Part shown: piece after piece, positions 20,835 through 30,020 of the stretch
Numbering within the stretch: the first letter of the stretch is position 1
Layout: the number at the start of each line of letters is the position of its first letter
NCBI GenBank assembly: GCA_900208305.1
Contig: OAPG01000009.1
Span: 496,001-560,000 of the forward strand
Source of the DNA: Melanopsichium pennsylvanicum
Taxonomy: Eukaryota > Basidiomycota > Ustilaginomycetes > Ustilaginales
Reading direction: 5' to 3'
Length of the DNA stretch: 64,000 nt
Translations under genes and position numbers: made by a program
The notes under the pieces: model-generated
What the model was told of the DNA's origin: nothing
What the model saw: the letters and a program-made list of their open reading frames with translations, nothing else
Database searches by the model: none

Positions 20835-23800
20835 TTAGTCAACAAGATGCATGGAAACCTTGCCACGCTTGGTTGCAGCGTCTTTGGTAACGCCGATCTC
20901 AACCGAGCACTGATCAAAGATGCCAAGCTTGACATCCTTTTTGAGTCCCGAGACGCTAGCAGGGATTGTAATTTGATAGTTGTCCTGATCAAATTCCACC
21001 TCTTCCTTGAACGTGATCAGACCCTCTAGACCGAATTGGTTCACAAAGACTGCAAGTCCGTTGCGGAAGACTCTGATCGCATATGCGGATGCGCGCATCA
21101 TGGTTGGTTCTACCAACACCTCCGATTTCTTAGACTCTTTGGATATCTTGTTCTTGCTGTTCTTGTCGGCCTTTTCATCTTGCTCCTCGCTCCTACCCAA
21201 CATAGCGTTTCTCTCGGCAATACTGAGTCCAACGTAGAACTCGACAGAAGCTCTACCAGCCTGTTGCGCGCTTCGATGGCGTTTGTTGACAATTTTGAGA
21301 ATGTCATCCACATAGTCTTTGCTATGAAGAGAAGGGTGAAGAGGCTCATAGTTGATCGCAGCAGCAAGCTGTCGATGCGCCAACACATCAGCGTATCTCC
21401 TAATCGGAGAAGTGAAATGAGTATACATCCCCGCAGCCAATCCGTAATGACCAAACGTATCCCTCGCGACACTACCACTGCAAAAGTACTCTGCACTGAG
21501 CATGCATCGAGTCGCCATGATCCTCACCAGAGTGTTGAAAGTAGGATCCTTTGGATCGACACATTGGTCCAAAGAGGCAGCAAGTGCACCGGATGAGGAC
21601 ACATCGAGTTCCATGCTTCGACGCTTGAGCAAAATGTCTTGAAGAATTTCGAAATTGGTTCGTGGCGGTGGCAGATGGCGTCGAAGAACAGCGGTCATGG
21701 GGAACACTTCGTGAATACGCTCAGCGACCGAGACGTTGGCGAGCAGCATGAATTCTTCTACCAGAGAGTTTGTTTCCCGCATCTCCTTTTGCTCCACATC
21801 AATGGGTCCAGCGGACTCGGAGGAGTCGAGGTGAATGCGCACTTCGGGTGAAGCAAGGTTCAATGCTCCAGCATCCATACGCTTTTGCTTTAGCTTCTTG
21901 GCAAGTGAGTTGAGAAGTCGGATCGATTGCGTGGTCGGGTCATTCTTGCTCTTGTCGTCTTTGCGAATTTGCGCCTCTTCATAGGTGAAAGCAGCCTTGG
22001 AAGCAATCACGGACTTGTGGAAGCGAACATTGACAACCTCTGCGTCAGGGGTCATTTCCCATACCGCGGAAAACGCCAGACGTTCGACATAGGGTCGTAG
22101 GGAGCAGAGATTGGTTCCCAGGAGATGCGGAAGCATGTCAATCCTCTTGTCGACTAGGTACACGGTGGTTCCGCGAGAAGCTGCCTCAGAGTCCATCGGA
22201 TTGTCTGGTCGAACGAAATACGACACGTCGGCAATGTGGACCCCGGCCTCAATGTTTCCATTGGGAAGCTGTTTTGCGTGAAGTGCGTCATCAATATCTT
22301 GGCAGCCGGGCGGGTCGATTGAGCAGATAATCTCGTTTCGCATGTCCACGCGGTCACGCCATGCCCGGTGGTTCATGTCCTTAGGCGGAACTACCCAGCT
22401 GTCGCCCTCAGGAGGAAGACAATCCAGGATGGCCTTGCTGAAGGGCCGGTAGGGCACATCGTGTTCCAACAAGAGCGATTCTTGCTCTGCTTCTTTCGAC
22501 TCAGCCTGACCGAGCGCTCGGACAAAGTGGCCGTCAGGATAGCGCGAGGTGGGCCGCCAAGCGTCGAGAGCGACAAGAATCTTTTGACCGATAAGATCTT
22601 TGGCTTGACGAGTGCGGATGCGGATACGGGAGAGTTTGCGGTCGACTGGGGTAGCGAAGACTGTTTGAGCACCAAGACCGGAGAGGGCGGAAGTATTGAC
22701 GGAGGTGACATCGACGTGGGCGACGTAGGAACGCCAATTGCGACGGATGATGCCAACGACTTTGCCTGTCGGCTGAGGTTCACCCCGGGCTGAGCGGGCA
22801 TTGGCTTCTGCATCAGCGGCTTCCTTTCGTGCAAGGAGGGCTTCAATGTCATCATCTGCTCCTCCTTCGCCATCACCACCTTCGGCATCGTCGTCTTTGA
22901 GTGCGGTATTGGAATCGATGACTTCATCAGTGACCGCTTTCCATTGATCCTTGGGCAGCAATTGGACTGCTACAATGTCGCCGTCGACTGCGCGGTTCAT
23001 GGACTCGCGCCCCACGAGGAGGATGGGTTTGACAAGTTGGCCAGATCGGACGGTGGCTTCAAGGTAGTTATACGGGTTGGCGTTGAAGAATCCTTGAAGG
23101 AGCTGACCAGATTTGACACCTGCTGTGAGCTGATTCTGAGGAAGATGCTCAGGATAGAGGACGGCGCGCTTCTCGCTACCGCCGGAACCAGAGACCATGG
23201 AACGGGAAGAGAGCAGATCGAGAAGCTGATCCGCATTGTCGAGACCTTCAATATAGTCGCGCACAGACATGGCGCGGATATCGTCGTTAAGCGCGCGCTG
23301 TACATTGTCCTGGTCGTCACTGATGAGCAGAACATCAAGGTTCGCCTTGGTCGACGACCCTGGTCCAGTGGAGGCCATCAGGTGGGTGCGGTACCACTTT
23401 GCAGCTGTTCGAATGGCCCTATCGTTTCGGTCGTTGGGTGACTCGTCTTGATGCTGGAGCACTGCGGTCTCGCGGCCAAAATCATTGTAGAAGACCCAGA
23501 ACCTGCGGTCAGGATCAGCGATGAGGTTTTTGAGTCGATTGAAGAGCGGAAGACTCCTGTGTCGGACCTCATCGGCAACGGTCTGCAGTACGATGACATC
23601 TGTGAAGCTAGGATTCTCGATGAGATCCATCTGATGAAGGAAGGCGTTGGTGTCAAGCACAAGATAATGCTTCCGGTCAACCTTCTTGTTGTTCAAGCCG
23701 GCGGGATCGAGGAAAATCTTCTTCTGCAGGCCACTGTCTTGAGCTTGTCTTTGCAAATCAGAATGAAGATGCTGACAGCGTTCGCAAGCACGGCTGCCGC

Positions 23801-24155
23801 AGGCGATATCGTCGCGAAGATAACGCTCGCGAAGGATTTTGAGCACTTTGCCACGAGCGGTTTTGCGAAAGTACTTGCGCTGGGCGGATTCAAGCTCCAC
23901 GCCCACAAGTGGCCGCTTTTGAATGCTGATGTCAACCATATGTACGTTTTTTCTTAAAGAAGGGTCGCCAGCTGAGTGTCGGAGGTCAACGAACAGAAGG
24001 CGATCAGACGCGGATGGTGACGAGGAGGTTGGATAGATGGTTACTGCGCCCCTAAAATTGTCTTTTGGCTGTTCCACCGGGCGAAAGTGGAGATTCCGCA
24101 AAAAATTCCAACTCTTGCCCGATCCGCACCATTCCCGATTGGAATGAGCAGCCAT
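20835..24155 (-). CDS. dis3: Exosome ribonuclease Dis3/Rrp44
   Basis: 1106 aa in one exon from ATG 24155. Similarity to Dis3 begins near residue 73, where a second ATG (23939) would give 1034 aa, so the first 72 residues are uncertain. Visible parts in order: CR3 motif C119, C124, C127; PIN endonuclease domain from LVLDTNAFL (D168) with DEVRHRS and the later acidic motif ISDDQDN; cold-shock/OB region; RNB exonuclease domain around 610-625 (SIDPPGCQDIDDALH, with the metal-binding Asp cluster) and GVHIADVSYFV; a C-terminal S1-like domain. The enzyme is the processive 3'-5' exonuclease and endonuclease of the nuclear and cytoplasmic RNA exosome. All catalytic Asp motifs I can check are present. 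Its promoter side faces the transposon cluster, with the first LTR about 400 bp upstream. Confidence 0.96.
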   Translation of the reverse strand: MAAHSNREWCGSGKSWNFLRNLHFRPVEQPKDNFRGAVTIYPTSSSPSASDRLLFVDLRHSAGDPSLRKNVHMVDISIQKRPLVGVELESAQRKYFRKTARGKVLKILRERYLRDDIACGSRACERCQHLHSDLQRQAQDSGLQKKIFLDPAGLNNKKVDRKHYLVLDTNAFLHQMDLIENPSFTDVIVLQTVADEVRHRSLPLFNRLKNLIADPDRRFWVFYNDFGRETAVLQHQDESPNDRNDRAIRTAAKWYRTHLMASTGPGSSTKANLDVLLISDDQDNVQRALNDDIRAMSVRDYIEGLDNADQLLDLLSSRSMVSGSGGSEKRAVLYPEHLPQNQLTAGVKSGQLLQGFFNANPYNYLEATVRSGQLVKPILLVGRESMNRAVDGDIVAVQLLPKDQWKAVTDEVIDSNTALKDDDAEGGDGEGGADDDIEALLARKEAADAEANARSARGEPQPTGKVVGIIRRNWRSYVAHVDVTSVNTSALSGLGAQTVFATPVDRKLSRIRIRTRQAKDLIGQKILVALDAWRPTSRYPDGHFVRALGQAESKEAEQESLLLEHDVPYRPFSKAILDCLPPEGDSWVVPPKDMNHRAWRDRVDMRNEIICSIDPPGCQDIDDALHAKQLPNGNIEAGVHIADVSYFVRPDNPMDSEAASRGTTVYLVDKRIDMLPHLLGTNLCSLRPYVERLAFSAVWEMTPDAEVVNVRFHKSVIASKAAFTYEEAQIRKDDKSKNDPTTQSIRLLNSLAKKLKQKRMDAGALNLASPEVRIHLDSSESAGPIDVEQKEMRETNSLVEEFMLLANVSVAERIHEVFPMTAVLRRHLPPPRTNFEILQDILLKRRSMELDVSSSGALAASLDQCVDPKDPTFNTLVRIMATRCMLSAEYFCSGSVARDTFGHYGLAAGMYTHFTSPIRRYADVLAHRQLAAAINYEPLHPSLHSKDYVDDILKIVNKRHRSAQQAGRASVEFYVGLSIAERNAMLGRSEEQDEKADKNSKNKISKESKKSEVLVEPTMMRASAYAIRVFRNGLAVFVNQFGLEGLITFKEEVEFDQDNYQITIPASVSGLKKDVKLGIFDQCSVEIGVTKDAATKRGKVSMHLVD

Positions 24156-24171
24156 TCGAACTTAGTGTACA

Positions 24172-24196
24172 GTAAATCACTTTACAGGTGATTTAC
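24172..24196. promoter_or_regulatory. Perfect 9-bp inverted repeat upstream of dis3
   Basis: GTAAATCAC (24172-24180), a 7-nt loop, then GTGATTTAC (24188-24196) lie just 17 bp before the dis3 start. The flanks carry GTACAGTAAA and CACAGTAC. Related TTACTGTA/TACAGTAA motifs occur near 39130, 45350 and 56940. It could be an operator, a hairpin or a small mobile-element relic. The role is unknown. Confidence 0.4.
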
Positions 24197-24875
24197 ACAG
24201 TACAGCACAGCATGCACATCTATACACTCCATGGTTGCATTCATTCTTTGCACACAGTCTGAGTTGGGCCATTGAAAGCATCATCAGAACATCTGATAGA
24301 TTTGTCTGTAGTCATGAAATGATTCAGTGTCTCACAAGTTGACAGAACCTGCTGTCAGGGGCCAATGTGCCTAACTTGGGATTCAATTTCATGTCCAATG
24401 AAACCTGGGGTTCTATTGTGTTTCAAAATGAAACCTGCTGGAAGTGCGTGTTCTATCCGGCTTTGTTCCAAGACCCGCTGGAACTGTTCTGAGTCAACTA
24501 GCCCCTGTGAACACTCTGTTCAGCGGTAGTGCGGCTTGTCTAGATGACTGTGTGTTAAGGCCGTAGGGTCTAGGTACCGCTGGGCAGCTACAGCCAGAAT
24601 AGGGTCTACGGGTACAGAGAGGTCATAGGCGTAGGCAACACAGACGGTCGGGGTCAGAGCACACTACTGCGTTGCTATAGAGCTAACTAAGTAATACATG
24701 CAACAAGGTCCGGAGGCAACCTCATGTCAGGCGGGGGGCGGGATAGTAAGGTCCAAGAACTATTGACCACCTCCTGTGCCAACTGCGGTAACTACCTCCC
24801 ACCACGGCGCAACAATGTTAGGTTGCCAACGGCCGTATTCTGCTTACAGAGGGGCCAGGCGCAGTTGGATGGTAG

Positions 24876-25886
24876 TGTCAGCGGTCGCGTGCCAGAGATC
24901 CGAATTCCCGTGAGAAAGCGCGACTCGCCGGATTTCAGTGAATTCCGGCGGTTAAGCTTGGCCTCAACGGATATCGAAGAGAATCCCGCAAGTGGCGATC
25001 TCTCGACGGATATCGGCTGACCGCTGGTGACACTCCGTACAGAGGTAACGCGGCAAGCTCGGACGGGCTATTTGGTCGACGCGAGTGTCACGACGTCGAC
25101 GGGATACTGCTGATGGCTGGGTTAGACCTCAGCCGTCGTTGTCGGTGGAGATATGAGGGACTGGTTGTGGTGCCAGGCCCGCGGTTGAGGTTCCGCCTGT
25201 AGTGGAGGTGCTACAGCGTCGATTGTGGTGTCGACGACGTCTATACGTTGTTCTCCGTTCACCGACGGGGACACAGACTATATGGATTGCAATAAATGGT
25301 ATTGCGATGTGCGACGTGTGAAGAGTATGGTAAGTACGACGTACTGATAACTATGTGTGACTGAGATATAAGATAGAGTGGATGAGCCTCCGCTCATCCG
25401 ATAGCGGGGAACAGAGTATATATATATATGTACCGTGTGCGAGGTCCATCGGTACTGTACAACCTGCGTGCGTCGAGCTTGGACCCCCGCACGATAAGAC
25501 TGCCCCCTAGTCCTTTGGCAGGGTGCTTCCGAGCACGCCCGCGTGCTCCCTCTCCGTTGCCCCCTGGGCGTCGATTGGCCCACGTGTCGTTCCGGCGTGG
25601 CGTTGGTCGCCGCCATCGCAGATGCTCCCCTTGCCCTCGATACCTTCGATATCCGGCGAGTCACTGCCACTCGCCGAATTTCCGTGAGATCCGTTGAGAC
25701 CTGCTCTCTCACCGGATTTCGTCCGATTCAACTTCTCGGTCCTGCGCTAACCTTAAATCCCATGAGCCCACCAATATCCACCAGATCTCCCTGAGATCCG
25801 TCGAGACATGCTCTCCCACCGGATCTCAGCCGATTCAACATCTCTGGTCTGCGCAGACCTCTTCCTTGGGACCCACTCCCGTGACA
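24876..25886 (-). mobile_element. Solo LTR of the chromovirus (family 1), nested in LTR family 2
   Basis: This 1011-bp sequence is the reverse complement of the LTRs at 27599 and 35480. It starts TGTCAGCGG, ends CCGTGACA and is flanked by GGTAG on both sides (24871-24875 and 25887-25891), a perfect 5-bp target duplication. Without it the flanks rejoin to match the neighbouring family 2 copy around 26201. The intact target duplication shows it arose by insertion of a full element followed by LTR-LTR recombination. Confidence 0.93.
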
Positions 25887-26212
25887 GGTAGGAGGGTTGT
25901 GTTAGTGTTAAGGCTGTAGGGTCTAGATACCGCGGGCGGCTACAGCCAGGATGGAGTCTACGGGTACGGAGAGGTCGTAGGCGTGGGCGACACAGGCGGT
26001 CGGGGGTCAGAGCACACTACTGTGTTGCTATAGAGCTAACTAAGTAATACATGCGACGAGGTCCGGAGGCAACCTCATGTCAGGCGGGGGGCGGAGTGGT
26101 AAGGTACAGGAGCTATCGGCCACTTCCCACCGCGGCGTTACAATGTTAGGTTGCCGACGGTCGTATTCTACGTACGGAGGGGCCAGCCGCGGTTGGGCGG
26201 TAGGAGGATCGT

Positions 26213-26553
26213 GTCAGGCCGACCGCTCCGCTGCGAGGGGTCCGGAGAGGGTCGGTTGGGGCCCAATCACAACGATCGCTCAATCGGGAGGGGGGCCGAG
26301 CACCCCCTCTTTGGACTCCGGTTGGTAGGCACTAACAGTTAGGCCAACCGCTCCTCTGCGGGGGATCCGGAGAGGATGGTCGTGGCTCGATTGCAACAGT
26401 TGCTCAATTGGGAGGGGGGGCCAAGCGCTCACCCTTTGGACTACGGTTGGTGGGGCGTGATCCAGATCAGTCATGGCTCAACCGCAACAGTTGCTCCATC
26501 GGAAGGAGGGCCAAGCGCCCACTCTTTGGACTACAGTTGGTGGGGCACTAACA
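26213..26553 (+). repeat. Three tandem units at the end of LTR family 2
   Basis: Units 26213-26337 (125 bp), 26338-26460 (123 bp) and 26461-26553 (93 bp, 5' truncated) share a common plan: a G-rich GGATCCGGAGAGG-type block, CGCAACAGTTGCTC, GGGAGGGGGGCCAAGCGC, then TTTGGACTACGGTTGGTGGG. The first and third units end in CACTAACA, so either could serve as the element terminus. The target duplication places the real end at 26553. Confidence 0.75.
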
Positions 26554-26599
26554 CTGTGTGACCTGCGCTACACACAAGTGTCCTTAATGCACGCGCCAG

Positions 26600-26745
26600 T
26601 TGATGTCTATAACGTCTCCTGCAAACTTGGGAGCCGTTGTTGCTGTCTGATAAGGCTACAGTGTGGGTTCTGTTGCCGCAGTTGAGGTTCCACCTACAGT
26701 GGAGGTGCTGTAGTGTCAGTAGAGGCGCTGACAGTTGTCAGGTGT
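26600..26745 (-). repeat. Inverted partner of the decayed LTR-like segment at 27303-27450
   Basis: The reverse complement of this segment (TGTCAGCGCCTCTACTGAC, then ACCTC-ACTGTAGG-GGAACCTCAACTGC-GCAACAG and AGACAGCAACAACGGCTCC) matches 27303-27450 with mostly transition differences. It also resembles the LTR 1 segment around 28270-28310. Together the two segments form diverged arms of roughly 145 bp around the LTR 3 copy at 26779-27291. Confidence 0.55.
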
Positions 26746-26778
26746 GTTTGGTCTCTCCAATGAGGAAGACACAAACAC

Positions 26779-27291
26779 TGTAATGCTGCAATACCTGGCA
26801 ATTACAGCAGAGACAAGAAGTAGAAACTGAGAAACTTATAACATATAACTAAGGCAATGAATAATAGAGCGGAAGAGCTCTGCTCCTCCACAATTGAAAC
26901 AAATGCCCTCTTATATTTATCAAGCCCTGCTTGAAGTTCTTATCAGGATCCCTCTTATCAGGGACCCCCTTATTGGCAGTTAGCCTTTCTAACTGCCCTG
27001 TGCCTGTGTACACTGGATTTGGCCCCTGTGCATATTAGTGCTGGCTACCAGAGCCAGTAGCTGCCTATTGCTTGACCCCAAATCCTACTGAGCCTGTTAT
27101 CTGGACCCTCTGTACCTGCCAGAGATCCTTCCAACTCTTGTAATGGCCCTCTACAGCCTCTGGTCTCCATCCATGGCTTCTGGCAAGTGTCCAACCAAAA
27201 GCAGCTGGAAACCCACCCCTTTACCAGAATTCAATATGATACCCGATAAAATCAAGGGTTTCATCTGGACTCATTCTGAGTCCCTGTAACA
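26779..27291. repeat. LTR-like repeat family 3, copy 1
   Basis: 513 bp, from TGTAATGCTGCAATACC to CCCTGTAACA, matching 53174-53684 over its whole length with scattered, mostly transition differences. Flanks AACAC and AACAT could be a target duplication altered by one transition. The ends TGT...ACA and the central TATATTTAT suggest a solo LTR. Orientation is not fixed, since TGT/ACA reads the same on both strands. No coding capacity. Confidence 0.6.
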
Positions 27292-27324
27292 AACATCACC
27301 AATAATTGTCAGCACCTCTACTGA

Positions 27325-27598
27325 CCCTGCTTCACCTCAACTGTAGGCAGAACCTCAATCTCAACTGCAGCAACAGGACCTCAAGTGTAGCCATTGACAA
27401 CAGCAACAACAGCTCCTGGGCTCTCAGAAGAAGTCTTGCCCTGTGAGCAACACTTGCATCAAGAACATTTGTGCAATTGAAGGTTGTACATTATCCAGAC
27501 AGGCCGCATTACCTCTGAATGGAGTGCTCACAGTGACTAGTCACCTTGGTACCATCATATTGGATCTCAAATGAAACTGCATAAAAGCGCATGCTCCA
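27325..27598 (+). repeat. Left half of duplicated locus interrupted by the chromovirus
   Basis: Matches 37693-37966 nearly base for base (transition differences only). Its right half continues after the retrotransposon at 36493-36683. The sequence itself is a CpG-poor, decayed relative of LTR 1, for example GCATTACCTCTGAATGGAGTG against GCGTTACCTCTGTACGGAGTG in the LTR. Confidence 0.85.
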
Positions 27599-28609
27599 TG
27601 TCACGGGAGTGGGTCCCAAGGAAGAGGTCTGCGCAGACCAGAGATGTTGAATCGGCTGAGATCCGGTGGGAGAGCATGTCTCGACGGATCTCAGGGAGAT
27701 CTGGTGGATAATGGTGGGCTCATGGGATTTAAGGTTAGCGCAGGACCGAGAAGTTGAATCGGACGAAATCCGGTGAGAGAGCAGGTCTCAACGGATCTCA
27801 CGGAAATTCGGCGAGTGGCAGTGACTCGCCGGATATCGAAGGTATCGATGGCAAGGGGAGCATCTGCGATGGCGGCGACCAACGCCACGCCGGAACGACA
27901 CGTGGGCCAATCGACGCCCAGGGGGCAACGGAGAGGGAGCACGCGGGCGTGCTCGGAAGCACCCTGCCAAAGGACTAGGGGGCAGTCTTATCGTGCGGGG
28001 GTCCAAGCTCGACGCACGCAGGTTGTACAGTACCGATGGACCTCGCACACGGTACATATATATATATACTCTGTTCCCCGCTATCGGATGAGCGGAGGCT
28101 CATCCACTCTATCTTATATCTCAGTCACACATAGTTATCAGTACGTCGTACTTACCATACTCTTCACACGTCGCACATCGCAATACCATTTATTGCAATC
28201 CATATAGTCTGTGTCCCCGTCGGTGAACGGAGAACAACGTATAGACGTCGTCGACACCACAATCGACGCTGTAGCACCTCCACTACAGGCGGAACCTCAA
28301 CCGCGGGCCTGGCACCACAACCAGTCCCTCATAACTCCACCGACAACGACGGCTGAGGTCTAACCCAGCCATCAGCAGTATCCCGTCGACGTCGTGACAC
28401 TCGCGTCGACCGAATACCCCGTCCGAGCTTGCCGCGTTACCTCTGTACGGAGTGTCACCAGCGGTCAGCCGATATCCGTCGAGAGATCGCCACTTGCGGG
28501 ATTCTCTTCGATATCCGTTGAGGCCAAGCTTAACCGCCGGAATTCACTGAAATCCGGCGAGTCGCGCTTTCTCACGGGAATTCGGATCTCTGGCACGCGA
28601 CCGCTGACA
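27599..28609 (+). repeat. 5' LTR of the chromovirus
   Basis: 1011 bp, TGTCACGGGAG...CGCTGACA, with 5-bp terminal inverted repeats TGTCA/TGACA. It contains a (TA)n TATA region at 28056-28068, an 8-bp stem hairpin (27809-27816 with 27824-27831) and repeated GGATCTC/GAAATCCGG modules. Frames of 74-144 codons inside the LTRs are a by-product of their high GC and are not called as genes. Confidence 0.97.
28056..28111 (+). promoter_or_regulatory. LTR promoter: TATA tract and inferred transcript start
   Basis: A TA repeat (28056-28068) is followed about 40 nt later by ATCCACTCTA (28102-28111). The latter is exactly complementary to the sequence just after the LTR, so it is the expected 5' end of the element RNA under a self-priming model. 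The same TATA tract and ATCCACTCTA are kept in all LTR copies visible here. The start site is inferred, not observed. Confidence 0.6.
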
Positions 28610-28610
28610 T

Positions 28611-28620
28611 TAGAGTGGAT
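28611..28620 (+). other. Primer-binding site, self-primer type
   Basis: TAGAGTGGAT starts two bases after the LTR end and is the reverse complement of ATCCACTCTA at 28102-28111 inside the LTR, a perfect 10-nt match. Tf1-type chromoviruses prime reverse transcription with the first 11 nt of their own RNA paired to such a site. A tRNA primer fits poorly: the only TGG starts later, at 28616, and the following bases do not resemble a tRNA 3' end. Confidence 0.7.
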
Positions 28621-28649
28621 CGTACAAGCGACGCCCCAAGTTCACCAAG

Positions 28650-30020
28650 ATGGCCGACTCTGCACTACATGACAGACTCGACCGCCTCATCGCCCTCCTT
28701 GAGCAGCAGCAGGTAGACAATGCCGCACTCAAGGCTCGGCTCGACCAACAGGAGACTCCATCCCCTGGTCGACGAGCCAGGGAGCATGATCTAAGCTCCC
28801 CGACCCGTTGAGCCTCGCAGCAGGCGGATGAGTCCTACCTCGGTGGTCTCGAGACACCCACGCCTGCGACTAGACCACACCCTCGGTCCGTCACCTTCGA
28901 CATTCTCGACCGACGAGCGTACACCGACCAAGAGAAGTACGCTACGCCTACTGGACCTTGGTATGTCAAACCGGTGACCCCGGGGGCATGGACCGGCACT
29001 GGCAGTGAACAGGACACTCAGCCCCACGCTGCCCTCAAGACTCCATTCCCCAAGCTCGACACTCGCGACATCGATATCTTCATTCTCGAGGCCGACGCTT
29101 GGTTCAAGGCTAATGGTGTGTACGACCATACTTCGATGATCTTACACACGACAGCCCAGCTCGAGGGCACCGCTCAAGAGTGGTGGAAGGGTAAGCTCCG
29201 CGTCGATCGGCATCGTCAAGGGATGCTCTTCCATGATTGGAGCCACTTCACCACCCGACTCAGGGAGCTGTACAATCAGCGCAGCGACAGGGTCGATGCC
29301 TACAACAAACTCCTAGCGTTGAGGCTTATTACCAACACACCAGGAGCAGCAACGCGACATGTCGAGCAATTCCGAGACCTGGCAGCTCAGTGCCACATGG
29401 AGGACCCTGAGTTCGTCATCGACCTCTTCCGAGGGAGCCTTACTCGCTCACTTCAGGAGAAGTTCGAGCGTAACCCACCTGAAGACCAGTGGGCCTGGTA
29501 CCGGGAGGTCGAGGACATTGATCGCCAGCGTATGCGGCATCAGCAGAATGCTGTCCGCTTTGCCCCAACCCCAGCAATCAGGACTGCTCATACCGAACCG
29601 GGCATTCCCCAGAGAACTGGCTCTCGACCGTTGCCCCCTCATCTGGCACAGAAGCTGCCGGTGCGGGAAGCCCCACCAAGACCTCGCGACGACCGAAGGG
29701 TCGTCCCCGGCCCGACGACATTTAACAGCGACGCTTGTAGGGTCTGCGGCAAGACCGGGCATTGGCAGCGGAACTGTCCAGACGCCAAGCCAACGGTTTA
29801 CCCGGCTAGACCATCAGGACCACAGATGCGAGCGCACGTGGTGTTGGAGTCGGAGAAACCACAGGACGGCTCACCAGAGGAAGGAGACGGAGCTGAAGAC
29901 CATCGCGAAGACGATGGCGGTCTTGAAGACCACTTTGACCCCAACCTCTTCGCCGACGATCACGACGCAGGCGAGCCCTACCCCGAGGATGAGGGAAACG
30001 ACCTTGGAGCGATGCAATGA
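28650..30020 (+). pseudogene. gag: Chromovirus gag, interrupted by one in-frame TGA
   Basis: The frame opens at ATG 28650 (AAGATGG, A at -3) and ends at TGA 30018-30020, 457 codons in all, with a single internal TGA at 28809-28811. The stop follows CGT and could derive from CGA by C-to-T change at a CpG. The N-terminal part before the stop is a predicted coiled coil (LHDRLDRLIALLEQQQ). After it comes a capsid-like region (EWWKGKL, FTTRLRELYNQ) and a CCHC zinc knuckle, C-x2-C-x4-H-x4-C, at about 29739-29780. The C-terminus is acidic. No in-frame ATG lies soon after the stop, so a full Gag would need readthrough. Structural protein of the particle, binding element RNA. Confidence 0.85.

Larger units (their letters stand above)
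24553..26553 (+). mobile_element. LTR family 2 element (TGTTA...TAACA) with internal duplication
   Basis: The element begins TGTTAAGG and ends CACTAACA and is flanked by the 5-bp target duplication CTGTG (24548-24552 and 26554-26558). Inside, the unit starting TGTTAAGG occurs twice: a partial copy 24553-24875 continued at 25892-25905, and a complete 648-bp copy 25906-26553. The first copy is split by a solo LTR of family 1. The second copy ends in three tandem units. No open reading frame of retrotransposon type is present, so this is an LTR or LTR-derived non-autonomous element. Another copy begins at 62814 and a decayed one at 5664. Confidence 0.75.

Noticed and set aside
25278..25712. Open frames of 74-144 codons inside the LTR copies (also at 27691-28207, 35572-35986, 36776-37217 and 63136-63577)
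   Set aside because: They recur in every LTR on both strands, overlap TATA and terminal regions and have no protein family features. They are by-products of LTR composition.
28616..28633. tRNA-primed PBS beginning TGG at 28616
   Set aside because: It is six bases from the LTR and the following bases do not fit a tRNA acceptor and T-arm. The self-primer match is better.
28974..30020. gag starting at 28974
   Set aside because: The codon is GTG. The frame continues upstream, across one TGA, to ATG 28650 with strong context and a coiled coil.
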